Assembly (NCBI GenBank): GCA_022376515.1
Contig: WTXI01000219.1
Coordinates: forward strand, 1-61,847
Direction: 5' to 3'
DNA: 61,847 nt
Source: Lactifluus volemus
Lineage: Eukaryota; Basidiomycota; Agaricomycetes; Russulales; Russulaceae
Numbering within the stretch: position 1 is the first letter of the stretch; each line of letters opens with the position of its first letter. The translations under genes and the position numbers were made by a program. This document shows, one piece after another, positions 10,781 to 23,294 of this stretch. The notes beneath the pieces are model-generated. The model was given only the letters and a program-made list of their open reading frames with translations. It ran no database searches and was not told the DNA's origin.

Positions 10781-12007
10781 TTAGCAAGGAGAGGGTAGCG
10801 TTGGGCTCATTGACGTCGAGTCTCTCCTTCCTTATTAGGCTTGTATTAGTCAGGTTGATTCCGCCTTTTCAACTCAGTGCCAATGCCTTCTCTACGAAAT
10901 TTGCGCAAGCATTGAGCAGCAACTTGAGATTTGGCAATTGAAGTAGTGTGGCTATGGTAAGCGTACTGTTTTATCTTCAATGGAATGTCACCCTTACCGC
11001 ACTCTTATTGTATGCGTGTTTGTTTTGGACCTCTGTTAGCTTGCCTTCAGCCAGTCATGATTGCCACGGCACTTCGGTCTTCTTATCAAGCTGGTGTACT
11101 GTATCGTTCCGACCTCGCCAGCTTCAAAAGCTATCAACCTTCCTCCTTGGTCTGTTTGATGGTCCTCCCACTATTTGCTCTCACTTGTTAGCGAGACCTC
11201 AGGCTGGGTCGTTGGCCCTCTGTTGCACCGCTCGCGCATTAACACACCTCCATCTGCCCGGTTAGAAGACGAGGTGATTACCACACCTCCTTCGTCGCGT
11301 ACAGGGAATTCCGCTTGCTCACCTATGTGTAGTCTCTGAGCGACTTGGACCATCAGTCGCGAGAATGGATCAGTGAGAGTGGACCGTCCATCCACTTCCA
11401 CGCCGTCTCTGACTCCCCGTGCTACCGTCTGAGTCTGATGTAAGCTCAGCAACACAGGTACGGACCCACCTCCGCTTACCGGAACTTTTCAGTGTGGTGG
11501 TCTCGTTGGCACTTGGGGCGTAGCTGGAACAGCCAGATGAACCTGGAACGAGGATGGGTGGGCTCTAATGCGCTATTATTTGTTGTGTGTGGAGCATGGT
11601 AATTGGATAGGGGTGTGTGTTGGTTATCACGGATGAACAGGAAGCGTGGCCAAAGGCTCAAAGCAGTAAACCGAACTAAACTACGGTATGGACTTGACAT
11701 GGACGGGACAAGCAAGTTTATGCTGTAAGTGACGTCACGACATCAGGCGTATAACTGAGTGCGCCATGCGCAATGACCCCGTGATCTCCTTTGGCACTTT
11801 GTTATTGATCAAATCGAAGATGCACCGGGAGAGAGAAGGCAAGGAATGAGAGGGACAATTCAGCCATTCAAGACAGCTCGTGATTTGTGATTGTGCCGGC
11901 GCAGACGATTAAGTGGACTTGGAAGAGGCTGATCGTAATGAACCGATCACGGACCCGAATCGCCCGTAGCACGTGTGGTGATTCCAAGTCGGTGCTTCTG
12001 ATAGCGT

Positions 12008-12034
12008 ACAAGCTCGAGCTGTCTGGGTATAAAA
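12008..12034 (+). promoter_or_regulatory. Promoter block of SSP2
   Basis: ACAAGCTCGAGCTGTCTGGG immediately precedes TATAAAA (12028-12034), about 90 bp before the ATG. Same layout as for SSP1 and SSP3. Confidence 0.7.
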
Positions 12035-12120
12035 GCTGGGGCCCCTCCCTTCTTCTCTCACCAACATCATCACCGTCGGAAGCCTAATATTCTTTCAGAT
12101 TACTTGCTGTGAGCACAGTG

Positions 12121-12502
12121 ATGTTTATGAAGACCATCTTGGCTCTCTCTTTTGCAATTCTCGCTCTCGCTGCTCCGAGTCCACAGGACCCGGATATGGA
12201 TATTAACGTTTGCAATGATGGTGCGTTCTGCTAGAACTCGTACCCACTGGTGCAAGCTTAACTGATCTAAAATAGGCCTCGATGCTACTATTGAAACCTT
12301 TCTGGTCGGCATGATGGTAGTACCTTCTACTGCTGAGTTTATTCCATCTACAGACCTACAAGGCCACTATCCACACGGTGCAATCACGATTATTGCACAG
12401 GGTGGACTTTATTCTGATGTGTTGTCTCGGCTTTTGCATATCGGCGGTGTCAGTCAGGGTCCACTGTTCACCTTTTGTTCTATGTGCTCTATGTGCCAGT
12501 AG
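12121..12502 (+). CDS. Small secreted protein SSP2
   Basis: Exon 1 (12121-12220) encodes the signal peptide MFMKTILALSFAILALAA and a short acidic stretch (DPDMDIN). It ends at a GTGCGT donor. Exon 2 lies near 12275-12317. Exon 3 from about 12351 reads PHGAITIIAQGGLYSDV in the frame shared with SSP3 and partly with SSP1 (ITAHGGLYV), ending at TAG 12500-12502. The phase between exons 2 and 3 is uncertain, because the most obvious splice leads to another frame. Related in promoter, signal peptide and 3' region to the other two copies. Function unknown. Confidence 0.5.
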
Positions 12503-13126
12503 GACATTTATTCAGTGATATTTTCATCGTAAGAACAAGTGAGTTGGTGGAGAAAAGCTAGTGCAAGTGCGAGGACACCGCGAGCCTGAGGACTAAGACA
12601 ATATGAATACATCAACTGTCATATGACGTTGCTGTCACCAAACTTGTGAAATGCTGTAGACAATAATGGTGAACTGAAGCGTGAGTCGTACATGTTGTAA
12701 TGAGAAGACCCAACGGACCACATCACGATCTTTCACCGTGACTACGTCACGATGCCTCACACAGGTGCGGATCGCACTTGAGGCGTAGCTGGAGCAGGCA
12801 GGTGAACTTGACGAGGACGGGCAGGCTCTACTAAGTGCACTGTGATTGGAGTGTGGAGTGGGATTGGATTAACAGTGTGAGTTACGACCATCCCAGGGTT
12901 AATTCTATAAAGGGGGTCTAGACGCTCGACCTAGTCAATGTTCTAGTCCCAGCAGGCTACAAAAAGGGTAAGAGGGATCATATCACGATAAGGCGACTCG
13001 GCGACGTCCACAGCGCCCTCCTCCTTTGACGCTTCGTTGCCTCAACCGCTCAACTCTTCCTTCTTTCCTGTATCTCAGAACAATACCGTTGTAGCTACCA
13101 TCGCTCTCGCACAAGGACACACCCAA

Positions 13127-16100
13127 ATGATCCAGACTCGAATACGTGAGTCAAACTGTCCCCCCGCCCGATGTTGATGTTAACCATTACACAGCACAAG
13201 TCCTCAAAACTCCGGAATAGGGTGCACCACTTCCTTCAATTTCATTACAATATTTTCTCACATAACCGACTTTGAACAGCGCTCAGGTCAGCGAAACACA
13301 TCAGGCCCTGCTCCAGTTACATGTGACCGGTATGTATCGTAGCGATACTGTTCTCATAAGTACTATATCTGTTTTTCCTGGCAGTCCTCAAGGCGCACAA
13401 TCTTCCCCGCATCAAGACCCCCTTGGGAGAAAAAGACAATTCTATGTTACTGTGGCCGACGGGCCGAGGACATGGCAAACACGATCTGTGCGGAGCGTCG
13501 GACAACGTGTGGAATGGAACGAGAACGTCGAAGCCTTGTGGGAAATCTCGTATTTTTATTCCTATTTACAACTGAGCCTCTTGTAGCGCTGTACAATCGC
13601 TCTCCGCCATTTCAGTATCTCTTTTTGCAAAAAGCACAATCCACAAGGACACCCTTATTGGACGGAAGGATGTTGTCTGTGAACCCCAACATGGTTCGTC
13701 TTTTCATACAACCCTTATTCATCTGGCTGAGCATCCTACATGTAGAACTGGATATCATTTTGAGCAGCACTGATGGACCTGCAACTGAGCCAGCCGCGGT
13801 CTTAACGATCACGATTGCCCCTGTGCGACCAGACGCGGAGTTGGCAGGTGATGCCCTCCGTAGCTCTGAGAAAGCTATCAAAACTATGGAAACATGGAGC
13901 AGTGCTGTTGGTGGTATCAAGCGGGTGATGGATACTGTCGGCCCAATCGCAGCAGTATGCTCAATATCATTCTACTCTCCCTTTGTTGAGCTAACTCGGG
14001 TTTCTCAGTTGCATCCATATGCATCCCTAGCATGGAGTCTACTCTCAAAGGTTCCCGAGGTGCGTCACCTTGCGTAGTGGGTGTATACGGAACATTCACA
14101 CTAATTTCACCTAACTGCTAGACTTTCATACAGCAAGTTGGGCGTGACGACAACGTCCAGGCATTATTTGAAGCGATACGCGATGCATTTGAGTTTGCCA
14201 AAGATGCGGATGCCTTGAGGAACATCAAGCCGGAGTCTAGAGAAGCAAAAATCATACAGGAGATGCTACAGTGCGTCTCTGAAATTGGGACATTTATCGA
14301 ATTGTATGCGAAGCATGTACAAGTCGGTAAGTCCTGTCGATCTCTCGTTGGTGATCACAAATATATGGGTTGCAGGGACGCGGACTTGGAAGAATATCTT
14401 CGGTCAAGTCGATGGAAAAATTGAACAGTATCGCACGACGCTCATCCGACTGCGAGATGATTTCCTCGCGCGTGCTGCTGTCACCACAGAGGTCGCTGTG
14501 CTTGGGATACAGAATGAAGTCAGTAACATACAAGCTAACGTGAGTAAAATGCAAGACAAGGTGAGTAATGCTACTTCAAACAAGTAGGGCTTTCTCGACT
14601 CATCGGGATACATTCACAGCTGTCAAGCCAAACATCAGAAGTTGGTGCGTAATTATAACATCGTCGGTTCTTCGGTTTGACAAGACTCGGACAGAATTTG
14701 GCGCAATAATCAGAGAATTGCCTTACAAGGGAGGCTGGCGACACGGAAATAGGAAGCGCTGTCTTCCTGGCACACGCGTCGATTTCCTAGAGTACATCAT
14801 CAAGTGGGTCGAGAATCCACAATCCGAACGTGCGCTCGTCCTCCTCGGCCAAGCAGGAACAGGGAAGTCATCGATTGCACACGAAGTCGCTCGCCGATTC
14901 GAGAACAAGGGTCTCGGCTCTTACTTCGCCTTCCTCCGAAAGGAACAGTCCAAAGACGAGGCTTACCAGCTCTTCACGACAATTGCCCGCGATCTCTCCG
15001 ATCGCAATCCTGCTTTCAAACTAGCCCTCGGCAGAGTCGTGAAGGATAATTCGTCTCTTAGTGGTACCCGAGACTATCGTACACTCTTCGAATCCCTCCT
15101 CCTTGAACCACTCAAGAGCCTGGAAGTTCGTGACCCCATTCTTATCGTTATCGATGCGTTGGATGAAAGTGGAGATGCATCCGGTAAAAATGGGCTACAC
15201 GCATTTCTCTCTCAAAATCTGTTCGAGCTCCCGCAAAAATTTCGCATACTGGTCACCTCGAGGCCGGAGGATAGTGTCGAAGCTGCATTTGCCAAAGCGT
15301 CATCTGTCGATATCCTCTACATGGATGACGCGAAACTGGCTGCCAGGACGGAGCAAGACATTTGCGTGTATATTGAGAACGAGCTCTCTCTTGAAGTTTT
15401 CAAAGACCACGGGATGAAACTAGCAAAAGCGGCAGAGGGCGTGTTTCAGTGGGCAGCCGTCGCATGCGGATTCATAAATAGCCCTCCTGCTACCTTTGGG
15501 TTTAGCAAGAAGAAGTGCGTTCAGCGCCTACTGGGACACTCTCGGGATCTCAATAGACAAGATCCGTTGGACAAGTTATATGAAGAAGTTCTAGAGGGTT
15601 ACTTCAAACCTTATGAAGCACAAGTCCTATTTCGGTCGGTGATGGGACAGCTTTTTGCTGCGGTCAAACCTCTCTCGCTTCGATCCTTGGTAGCCTTGAG
15701 ACGGTATGCTCCCATCGATGACCCGGAGGATTCTGAGCCCGTTATCGAAATGCTTCGTCACCTTGGCTCGCTTCTGAGTAACGTGACTCGAGCGAATGAA
15801 ACGCGTCCAATCGTTCCTCTCCATACCTCATTCCGCGACTTTCTCACGAATAAGAAGAGCGACGTGTTTTATGTCGACCTTGGGGAAGCACACCATCAGT
15901 TAGCACATTCCTGCGTTGGATTAATGCTGGATCATCTCAAGTTCAACATCTGTGAGCTCGAATCGTCGTATATTGCCAACAATGACGTCCCCGACTTGGA
16001 ATCTCGAATCACAGAACATATCCCACCAGCTCTATCATATGCCTGCCTTTTCTGGGGCGACCATTTAAATCACGTTGCTTTAGAACACGACCTCTTCATA

Positions 16101-18397
16101 AAACTTCGATCTCTGTTCGAGGGAAAGTTCCTATTTTGGCTGGAAGTGCTCAGCATCAAGAGTAGTGTGGGCTTTGCTTCGCGAGCATTGTCATCTCTGA
16201 AGATATGGTTGCGGTCTGACCAGCTGAAGGTACGTACATCCTATAATCGAATATGGCATGTAGTGACTATTGGGTCAGCCTTCTGAAACTGAGGCGGATA
16301 CATTTTTGGGATTGGTGAATGATGGATCGGCGTTTGTGGGATATTTTGGGATGGCGATAGCAAGAAGCGCTCCGCATATCTATATCTCCGCACTGCCCTT
16401 CACACCGTCCTCTTCTCATATCTCTAAGCACTACACTCCCCTATTCCCTCAAATGTTGTCTCTGGGACGCGGGCGGTTGTCTCATTGGCCTGCGTTGGAA
16501 ATGGAGATTCAGGCACATCGCGCACAAGTCGACTCCATTGCGTTCTCTCCAGACGGGCAGCGGATCGCCTCTGCCTCACGAGACCGTACGATTTGCGTGT
16601 GGGATGCCATAACGGGGGAACTCGTAGTGGGCTCATTTATCGGACATACTGGTGCGATAACCTCTGTTGCATTCTCCCCAGACGGGCGGCGCATCGCCTC
16701 GGCCTCACATGACTGCACGATTCGCGTGTGGGATGCCACAAGCGGAGAGCTTGTACTGGACCCGTTTATTGGACACACCGATGCACTCTATTCTGTTGCA
16801 TTCTCACCAGATAGTCGGCGCATTGCCTCAGCTTCGGGAGATCGCACAATTCGCATGTGGGATGCTACAACGGGAGAGGACGTAGCGGGTCCGTTTACAG
16901 GACACACAGATGAGGTCCATTCTGTTGCATTCTCGCCGGATGGCCAGCGCATTGCCTCGGCCTCAGCCGACTGCACAATTCGCATGTGGGATGCCGCAAC
17001 AGGAAAGGGCGTAGAGGATCCGTTCACTGGACATACCGAAGCTGTCGGCTCTGTTGCGTTTTCGCCAGACGGGCAGCACATCGCCTCGGCCTCAGATGAC
17101 TGCACGATTCGTGTATGGGATGCCACAACGGGACAGCTTGTAGCTGGCCCATTCACCGGGCACGATGACGCTGTCTACTCTGTTGCCTACTCGCCAGACG
17201 GCCAGCACATCGCATCAGCCTCGCAAGATGCCACGGTTCGTGTGTGGGGTGCCTCAACAGGAGATGTCGTAGCGGGCCCGTTTACTCAAAACATCGATTC
17301 CATCTTTTCTGTTGCGTTCTCTCCGGACGGGCAGCGGATCGCCTCAGCCTCGGGAGATCAAACGATTCGCATCTGGAATGCTGCAACAGGAGGTCTCATA
17401 GCTGGCCCGTTTACTGGCCACACCAATTCGGTTTTTTCTGCTGCATTCTCTCCGGACGGACAGCGCATCGCCTCTGCATCTGCAGATCGCAAGATTTGCC
17501 TGTGGGATGCCGCAACAGGAGAGATCGTAGCTGGTCCGTTCACTGGACACACCGGATTGGTCTTTGCTATTGCCTTTTCACCAGACGGGCAGGTCATAGC
17601 ATCGGCCTCTGGGGATTCCACGATTCGCATCTGGAATGCCACGACAGGAGAGGTCGTGGCGGGCCCGTTTGACCACCCCGATGAGGTCAGGTCTGTTGCA
17701 TTCTCGCCGGATGAACAACACATCGCCTCGGCCTCATACGATTGTATGGTTCGCGTGTGGGATGTCACAACAGGAGAGGTCATAGTGGGTCCGTTCACTG
17801 GACATTCCGAACCGTCGTCTCTGTTGCTTTCTCACCAAACGGGCAACGGATCGCATCGGCTTCAGAAGATTTCACAATTCGCGTGTGGGATGCCACAACC
17901 GGAGACGTCATAGTCGGCCCGATTACCGGACACACCGGTGGTGTCTATTCTGTTGCATTCTCGCCAGACGGGCAATGCATCGCCTCAGGCTCGGGAGATC
18001 GCACGATTCGCATATGGGATAGTGAAACGGGAGCGGCCATAACAGGTCCGTTTACTGGACACACCGATTCTGTTGTTTCTGTTGCATTCTCACCTGATGG
18101 GCAAGCATCGCCTCGGCCTCGTACGATTCCACAATTCGCGTGTGGGATGCCGCAAAGGGAGGAGTCATAGCAGGGCCGTTCACTGGACATGCCAATGATG
18201 TTAACTGTGTTGCATTCTCCCCAGATGGGCAGCACATGATCTCGGCCTCAGATGATCACACGATTCGTATGTGGAATGTTGCAACAAGAGAGTGCGTAGC
18301 AGGGTCATCTATGGATCTACCAATCACCCCTTACTGTTACGGACAGGCAGTCCACCGCCTTGGCCCCGCGAGACCACACAATTCGTGTGAAGGGTAG
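13127..18397 (+). pseudogene. C2-NACHT-WD40 STAND (NLR-like) receptor, copy A, with frame lesions
   Basis: Order of parts: a C2-like domain (VLKAHNLPRIKT to LIGRKDV), an alpha-helical linker (ALFEAIRDAFEFAKDADAL; EVSNIQANVSKMQDK), a NACHT NTPase (Walker A GQAGTGKSS at ~14848, Walker B-type ILIVIDALDES, then RILVTSRPE), and about 14 WD40 repeats from 16509. At least eight short introns are needed. Family members act as cytosolic sensors in fungal self/non-self recognition and programmed cell death (established for HET-E/HET-D-type proteins); the ligand here is unknown. Lesions relative to copy B or to the repeat pattern: one base missing in exon 1 near 13139, and one base missing in WD repeats near 17810 and 18103. 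It could be a pseudogene, or some lesions could be sequence errors. Confidence 0.8.
16509..18300 (+). repeat. WD40 repeat array, about 14 near-identical units
   Basis: Units of ~129 bp (43 residues) with the pattern VxSVAFSPDGQRIASAS-D-TIRVWDA-TG-VV-GPFTGHT. Units are very alike at DNA level, as in fungal NLR repeats under concerted evolution. Fourteen units would make two seven-bladed propellers. A degenerate remnant continues to ~18397. Confidence 0.9.
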
Positions 18398-19172
18398 CAC
18401 AGGAGATATTGAGAAGGCCTACTTTATAGACAAGCTTTCAATCAATCGTGATGGTTGGATAGTGGAGATGAGGGGCAACTCTTTTTATGGATTCCACAGA
18501 TTCATCGACCGTATCTTCAGAGATCTAACACTGTTTGGATTGCAGGCAGACATTATACCAAGCTAGATCTGTCAAACTTTGTGCATGGTTTGGATTGGAC
18601 TACAGTATATGGTCACAGTTAATCTGAGTCTAATTGGACTTTGTAGTCCCATATTTCAAGCTCAAGGACTGTCTCTTTGTATTAGCTACGTGCTGTGGTA
18701 TACAAATGTAAACTCGAAAAAAGTCTAAGCATGCCATTTTGGAAATATTGTAAACTCCAACAGAGGCAGGTGTGACAAACCTGCTGGTTTTTATTATCAC
18801 CACACACTATGATTTCTACCAAAGGCAATATTATAACACATGGTACTAGATACTGTAGGCAAAATCTCGTGGTGATTGAGCAAGAAATGGGCAAGAAATT
18901 TGGAGTGTTCTGGAAGGGAGAGGGGGTTAGTATTATGTCATGTCACTTTTGAAGATCTTTGTCACACCACTTCACATCCGGAAACTCCCGGAAATTTCGA
19001 AAGTGAAATTTTCGAAAAATTTCGCGCTGCTGGATGATGGGGCCGGCACCAACCAATGTGATCATGACCGTGAGTAAGTTGTGGGAATCGCTGAGCGCTT
19101 GATCAGCATCGATCAATGGATCCTTCCCTGTTACTACTTACTATCTGTTCCCCCCACTGCCAATCCATACAT
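18398..19172. other. Intergenic region between receptor A and IMPase
   Basis: No open frame that I believe. It should hold the receptor 3' end and the IMPase promoter. A palindrome-rich GAAATTTCGAAAGTGAAATTTTCGAAA stretch lies near 18990-19022. Confidence 0.4.
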
Positions 19173-19394
19173 ATGGCTAATAATAACCTGCTCAGCTCTG
19201 CAGAACTCCGAGAGATCCTTGAGTTCACGATCGAGCTCGCACGAAAAGCTGGCGTTCTCATGCTCGAAGGATCGCAAGCGATCCAATGCGCAGGCGCAGG
19301 TGGCGTCGGCAAGAAAAAGAACGCTGTAGACCTTGTGACCAAGTACGATGTCAAGGTCGAGGATCTGGTCCATGGACATCAGGAATCATGCATG

Positions 19395-19600
19395 TACCTA
19401 ATTAGGCCTACCTAGTCATGGTAGCTCTGGTAGCTCTTGTCGTCAAGTCCCTGATATGTTGCACCTTGTAGCTGGGTTCAATTTATGTAGAACACTGTAG
19501 TCACATATTAAGTTTCTGTAGATTGCTGTAGTAGAGCTCACCACTGTGTAGGATTGTTATTTATTCTGTAATAAGATAATAACCTGTAGTTCACACCACA
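19395..19600. repeat. Subterminal TGTAG/GTAGC repeat array (left end of Plavaka)
   Basis: About ten TGTAG or GTAGC words in ~200 bp (GGTAGCTCTGGTAGCTC, CTTGTAGCTG, CTGTAGTCAC, CTGTAGATTG, CTGTAGTAG, CCTGTAG). The right end near 45530-45640 has the inverted words (CTACCCGGGCTACACCGGCTAC). Likely transposase-binding sites (inference). Confidence 0.6.
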
Positions 19601-19668
19601 CTAGGCAGAATGCAAAAGCAACTAAGGTCCATTGTTCACAACACACTACAAGCTAAGGCTACGAAGAA

Positions 19669-22591
19669 CTACTCCTCATCACTAAAGATGATATTCTCCC
19701 ACTCCTTTGTTGCTGACTCCACTTCAATGTCATCAACAACTATGTTCTGTATGGCAGGTTCTGTATCAGCCTTGGCATGCTTACTGTGCACAGTAGTTAG
19801 TATAAAGAAGACATGAGAAACAAAGTACGTACTGTCCAACCTTGAGGAGGTGTTGGCAAAGACGAGGGATGATGGCCGTTTCCTTGGTTCGTGTTGCGAA
19901 ATCTTGAAGGTATGTGAGGCGAGCAACATACCTGGCCTTGTAAGCACTGCGGGTAAACGAAATCTCCTTGAATGCACCACCCTGATATTCATCAAGGCAG
20001 TTCTCGATCTGTTCAAATGTAGTCAGCGATGTATATGCAAAATAAAGTATAACTTACCGCGACACAGACGAGAGCAAGCGTCTCGAGTGGCAATCCATCT
20101 CCGGTGGTCCCAAAGTACTTCCAGAACACAACACCATCGTCCTTCTTGTTTTTGAACCACATGAGATTGATGATATCAGGGATGACCTGGGTGAGTAGGC
20201 ACCCCTCACGCGTCGTGACATCCTAAGGGATCAACAATAAGATGAGTCATATTGAAACAAAGTCACTCGCACCCGGTATAGATAGCTGTTCTTGGTAAGG
20301 AGGCTTGCAATGGTCTTACGGTTGACTTCGTCCTCGTTGAGCTTGCTGAGACCGTATGCATTCGGAACCACGCAGTGAGCCATGGTCTTGAGTCGGCCAC
20401 GCACTTCCGATGCTCGGATAGTTATCTGCAAATACTAGTCAGTTTCAGAATAGATGTAGAAATAGCTTCTTACCAGCTTCATAATCTCCTCATTCGGTTG
20501 GATTCGAATGTTCCCTACTACACACGCGTTTACCCAAGCCTGAGCCGATATCTCCTGGTTGTAATTGGCATCCGGGAAAGGGTCACGAGTGCAGATAACG
20601 ACACGATATTCGGCAATGGCTGCATCCAGTACCTTTTGAGTCACGTTATCGAAGTCACCTGCACGAACGCGAGAACTGGCGTGGCTAGTGGACTTATATT
20701 TAGGCTGTTTTACGGTAACGTGTGAATCAGAAGATGCCAGAGGGTCCTTACGAACGCCGAGCGTTTGGCGGCCATCGAGGGGCTCGGGGACATCTGATTC
20801 CAAGTTGTTGAGCATGTGGTCATCAGGGTCGTCACCTGCATTGTCATCAGCATGTACGTGACTCTGTTCCAAGTCATCCGGCAGCGGTGGGGATTCCCGA
20901 TATCGAGGGGGGATTCCCGAGACTGAGGGGGGGACTCCCGAGACGGAGGGACATCTTGGACATCATCACCAGTTGTCGGTGAAACCAAGCGGTGAACAAT
21001 TCTCGGGCGAGGCTGAGGTACCTATGAAAAATGAATCAAGAGATTGGGTAGGCGTTGAGACACATACCCTGATAACATGAGGCGTCGAAGGAGCATTGAT
21101 ACCCGGGTGTTGTAGGACACGGCGAGCCAGTCTCGCTGGCTGATGGGATGGCGACTGTGAAAAAGTTATTCAACATGATGCGTATTGTAAGGTGGACCTT
21201 ACCTGCACCTTCGAATTCGCCGATTTCACATCCAAACTCGTCCTTGTGCCTGCCCTAAACATCGACCCGATTCGGACGTCCCGATTCCGTCAACCCGCCG
21301 CTGCGCCTCTCCGCAAAATCAACATCACCGCGATCACCGACTCCGACGCATTTTCAGCTGAAGACACCCGTCGGACAGCCTTTCAAAGTGAATGGACTTG
21401 TATATATTGAGTATCTTCCGCTGTTGGGACCTTCATATCAGTTTCTGGCAGTGCTCACTTCTAGTTTACTTGGATCTTCTTAGCCTCTTTTACAGACTTT
21501 TTCTATTATACCGGTGCTACGAGACGCCGCTTATCAGCGTGCTACCACTCTCCCACCGCCTCTTATCCCCCTTTTACGGACTATCGAGCGACATCGCGCG
21601 CAAGGGCAAGCCGTTCGGAGCGTTGCCGGTGCAGCGCCTCCTCGGCTCGACCCTTACATTCCCCTTTCCTTTCGACTATCTTTCGTTTCACCCTACTTTA
21701 GCATGTCCTAGGGGGCAGTGTTGTCTAGCATTGCCCTCAAAAGACTTTCCCCTTTTCGTTGAGCTACTTACAAGAAAAACATATATAAAGGCCTTGCCCA
21801 TTGGCCTAGAAGGGCATCCAATACACCACCTTCTCTTCGGATCACTAAGCTTGCCTCGAATACTAAGAACTCGTCTCGTTTTTCATTATCGTCTCGCTTC
21901 TCGTTCACGCTTACTCCGCTCGTTATACCACCAGGCTACTACCACGCGTTCGAATACCAAACGCGTCCTACGCTCGCTCGCTTCCCGATTCAGAAACCTT
22001 TCCCGCGCACTTCCCTCCAACTCGTTATCGACTCCTCTCGCTTCCCTCGGACTCGCCCGTACTCGTCAGAGTACGTTCAGTATAACGAGTGTGGATGTAT
22101 CTACCTCATGGACTTGGACATTTTGGTCTTGTCTGATGCTGATTGCCGGGGACCCAGCGTTGGGCGTCGGTGCTGCCTTCTTTGGTAGAGAAATGGTTGT
22201 AGAAGAGAACTAATAAATGTGTCAGTGGAAGACATGCTGAGGAGCAGTGAATACTCACACCGGCATCTGTATCATCAAGGTCATCGTCCTCAGACTCTGG
22301 CCCATCATAGCGAGGATCTAAAGAATAATCATGTTGTTCCTGATTTTCCTGACGTGCACGCAGTATTTGCATCTCCTGCCTAGCTCGAGTATTTGACTGT
22401 CTTTGAGTTTGCATATCAACTAGAATACATACACCAAGTCAATACTTGAGCGACATGGATATGAGGAGGGCGTACGTACCAGCAAGTTGTTGCTTCATAG
22501 TGAGAGTCCGCTGGCGGCCACTAGCTCTACTGGGAGCAACAGGAATGGAAGTGGAAGACTGAGTACCTGGAATGTGAGAGCGAGGAGACAT
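19669..22591 (-). CDS. DUF6532-like protein encoded within the Plavaka element
   Basis: Multi-exon gene on the minus strand. Start at MSPRSHIPGTQ (22591). The N-terminal half is low complexity with acidic PESEDDDLDDTD. The C-terminal half has the pattern I associate with basidiomycete DUF6532: VLDAAIAEYRVVICTRDPFP, SEVRGRLKTMAH, ASLLTKNSYLY, FWKYFGTTGDGLPLETLALV, IENCLDEYQGG. Its biochemical role is not known. An intron holds solo LTR-H without changing the spliced frame. A frame slip is needed in the poly-C-rich Pro/Ser repeat near 20880-20945, so it may be broken there. It is divergent from, and inside the same termini as, the Plavaka transposase, suggesting an accessory role. Confidence 0.65.
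21186..22079 (+). mobile_element. Solo LTR-H in an intron of the DUF6532-like gene
   Basis: Begins TGTAAGG, ends GTACGTTCA, with GTAT on both sides (21182-21185 and 22080-22083), so 4 bp are duplicated. An ATATATAAAG promoter-like motif near 21780 suggests plus orientation. No retrotransposon protein is encoded. The only notable frame, at 21192-21410, has no recognised domain. Confidence 0.6.
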
Positions 22592-22880
22592 TGAATGAGA
22601 GAATGATAACCCGATGGAAATAAGGAACGGGGGGTCGAAAATCGGCGTTGGCTTATATTGGGGGCACTTGAACATGGCGGTGTGGAGCTGAGTTTGTCGG
22701 TTGTCAGAGTAAACTTAGTCGTACTATTACACGCGCTGATACACGCGTGGCGGAGTGTAAAGAACATCAATAAACAGAATCAACAAAGGATGATCCCTGA
22801 TCGTGTTTGCGAACACGCGTTGCACGTGCGGCGGAGTGAAACTTAGTATGGGCAGCGGAGTGTGATGGCAGCGGAGTGTA
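22592..22880. promoter_or_regulatory. Divergent promoter with four GCGGAGTG motifs
   Basis: Between the DUF6532-like and transposase starts. GCGGAGTG(T/A) occurs at 22750-22758, 22831-22838, 22855-22863 and 22871-22879, with ACACGCG words at three nearby points. These could be binding sites for a regulator or for an element-encoded protein. Confidence 0.5.
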
Positions 22881-23122
22881 ATGGATGGCAATAGCGGGAA
22901 TGACTATATTGGATACATTGGATACTCTACCGGCATGTCTATAGAGCTCCCTGGAAAAATCTGTGGCATCTGCCTAACTGGACCCTTTCCCAGCACACCT
23001 GGGCTGAGGCGACACATCAGGCAAGCCCACACATGCAGGGAAGCCGCAGAAAAGGATTTCACAAGTTACCTTGAAAATATCTGGTCAAAGATACCAGATG
23101 ACACACGGCCAACCACCACCAC

Positions 23123-23294
23123 CATCAGGAAAACCCATTTTGCCTTAAACTGTATTAGATGCTCCTTAAAGCTTACTTAAGATGTTGGTAATTAGATCCT
23201 CAATGTTGGTAAGTTGAGGATCTAATTACCAACATCTTAAGTAAGCTTTAAGGAGCATCTAATACAGTTTAAGGCAAAATGGGTTTTCCTGATG
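23123..23294. mobile_element. 172-bp perfect-palindrome MITE inside the Plavaka transposase
   Basis: Arms of ~80 bp are fully complementary by eye, with a ~10-nt centre (TGTTGGTAAG). Termini CATCAGGAAAACCC match the Plavaka ends and the 322-1767 element. Flanks share AC (or ACCAC). Internal CTTAAG/AAGCTT words resemble those of the 322-1767 element. Removing it rejoins the Thr-rich coding sequence in frame. Confidence 0.85.

Larger units (their letters stand above)
9168..14435 (+). repeat. Segmental duplication unit A (SSP2 and 5' part of receptor A)
   Basis: Nearly collinear with 56664-61847, with scattered substitutions and small indels. Both carry, in order, the same non-coding stretch, a minus-strand Pro/Ser-rich frame, an SSP gene and the 5' exons of a C2-NACHT receptor. 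The right limit given is where the window cuts copy B, not a true border. The interval 9170-12027 holds no other gene I can support. Confidence 0.85.

Noticed and set aside
21423..22079. A shorter LTR starting TGTTGGGACC
   Set aside because: Its flanks show no target duplication, whereas the longer unit starting at 21186 has TG...CA ends and GTAT on both sides.
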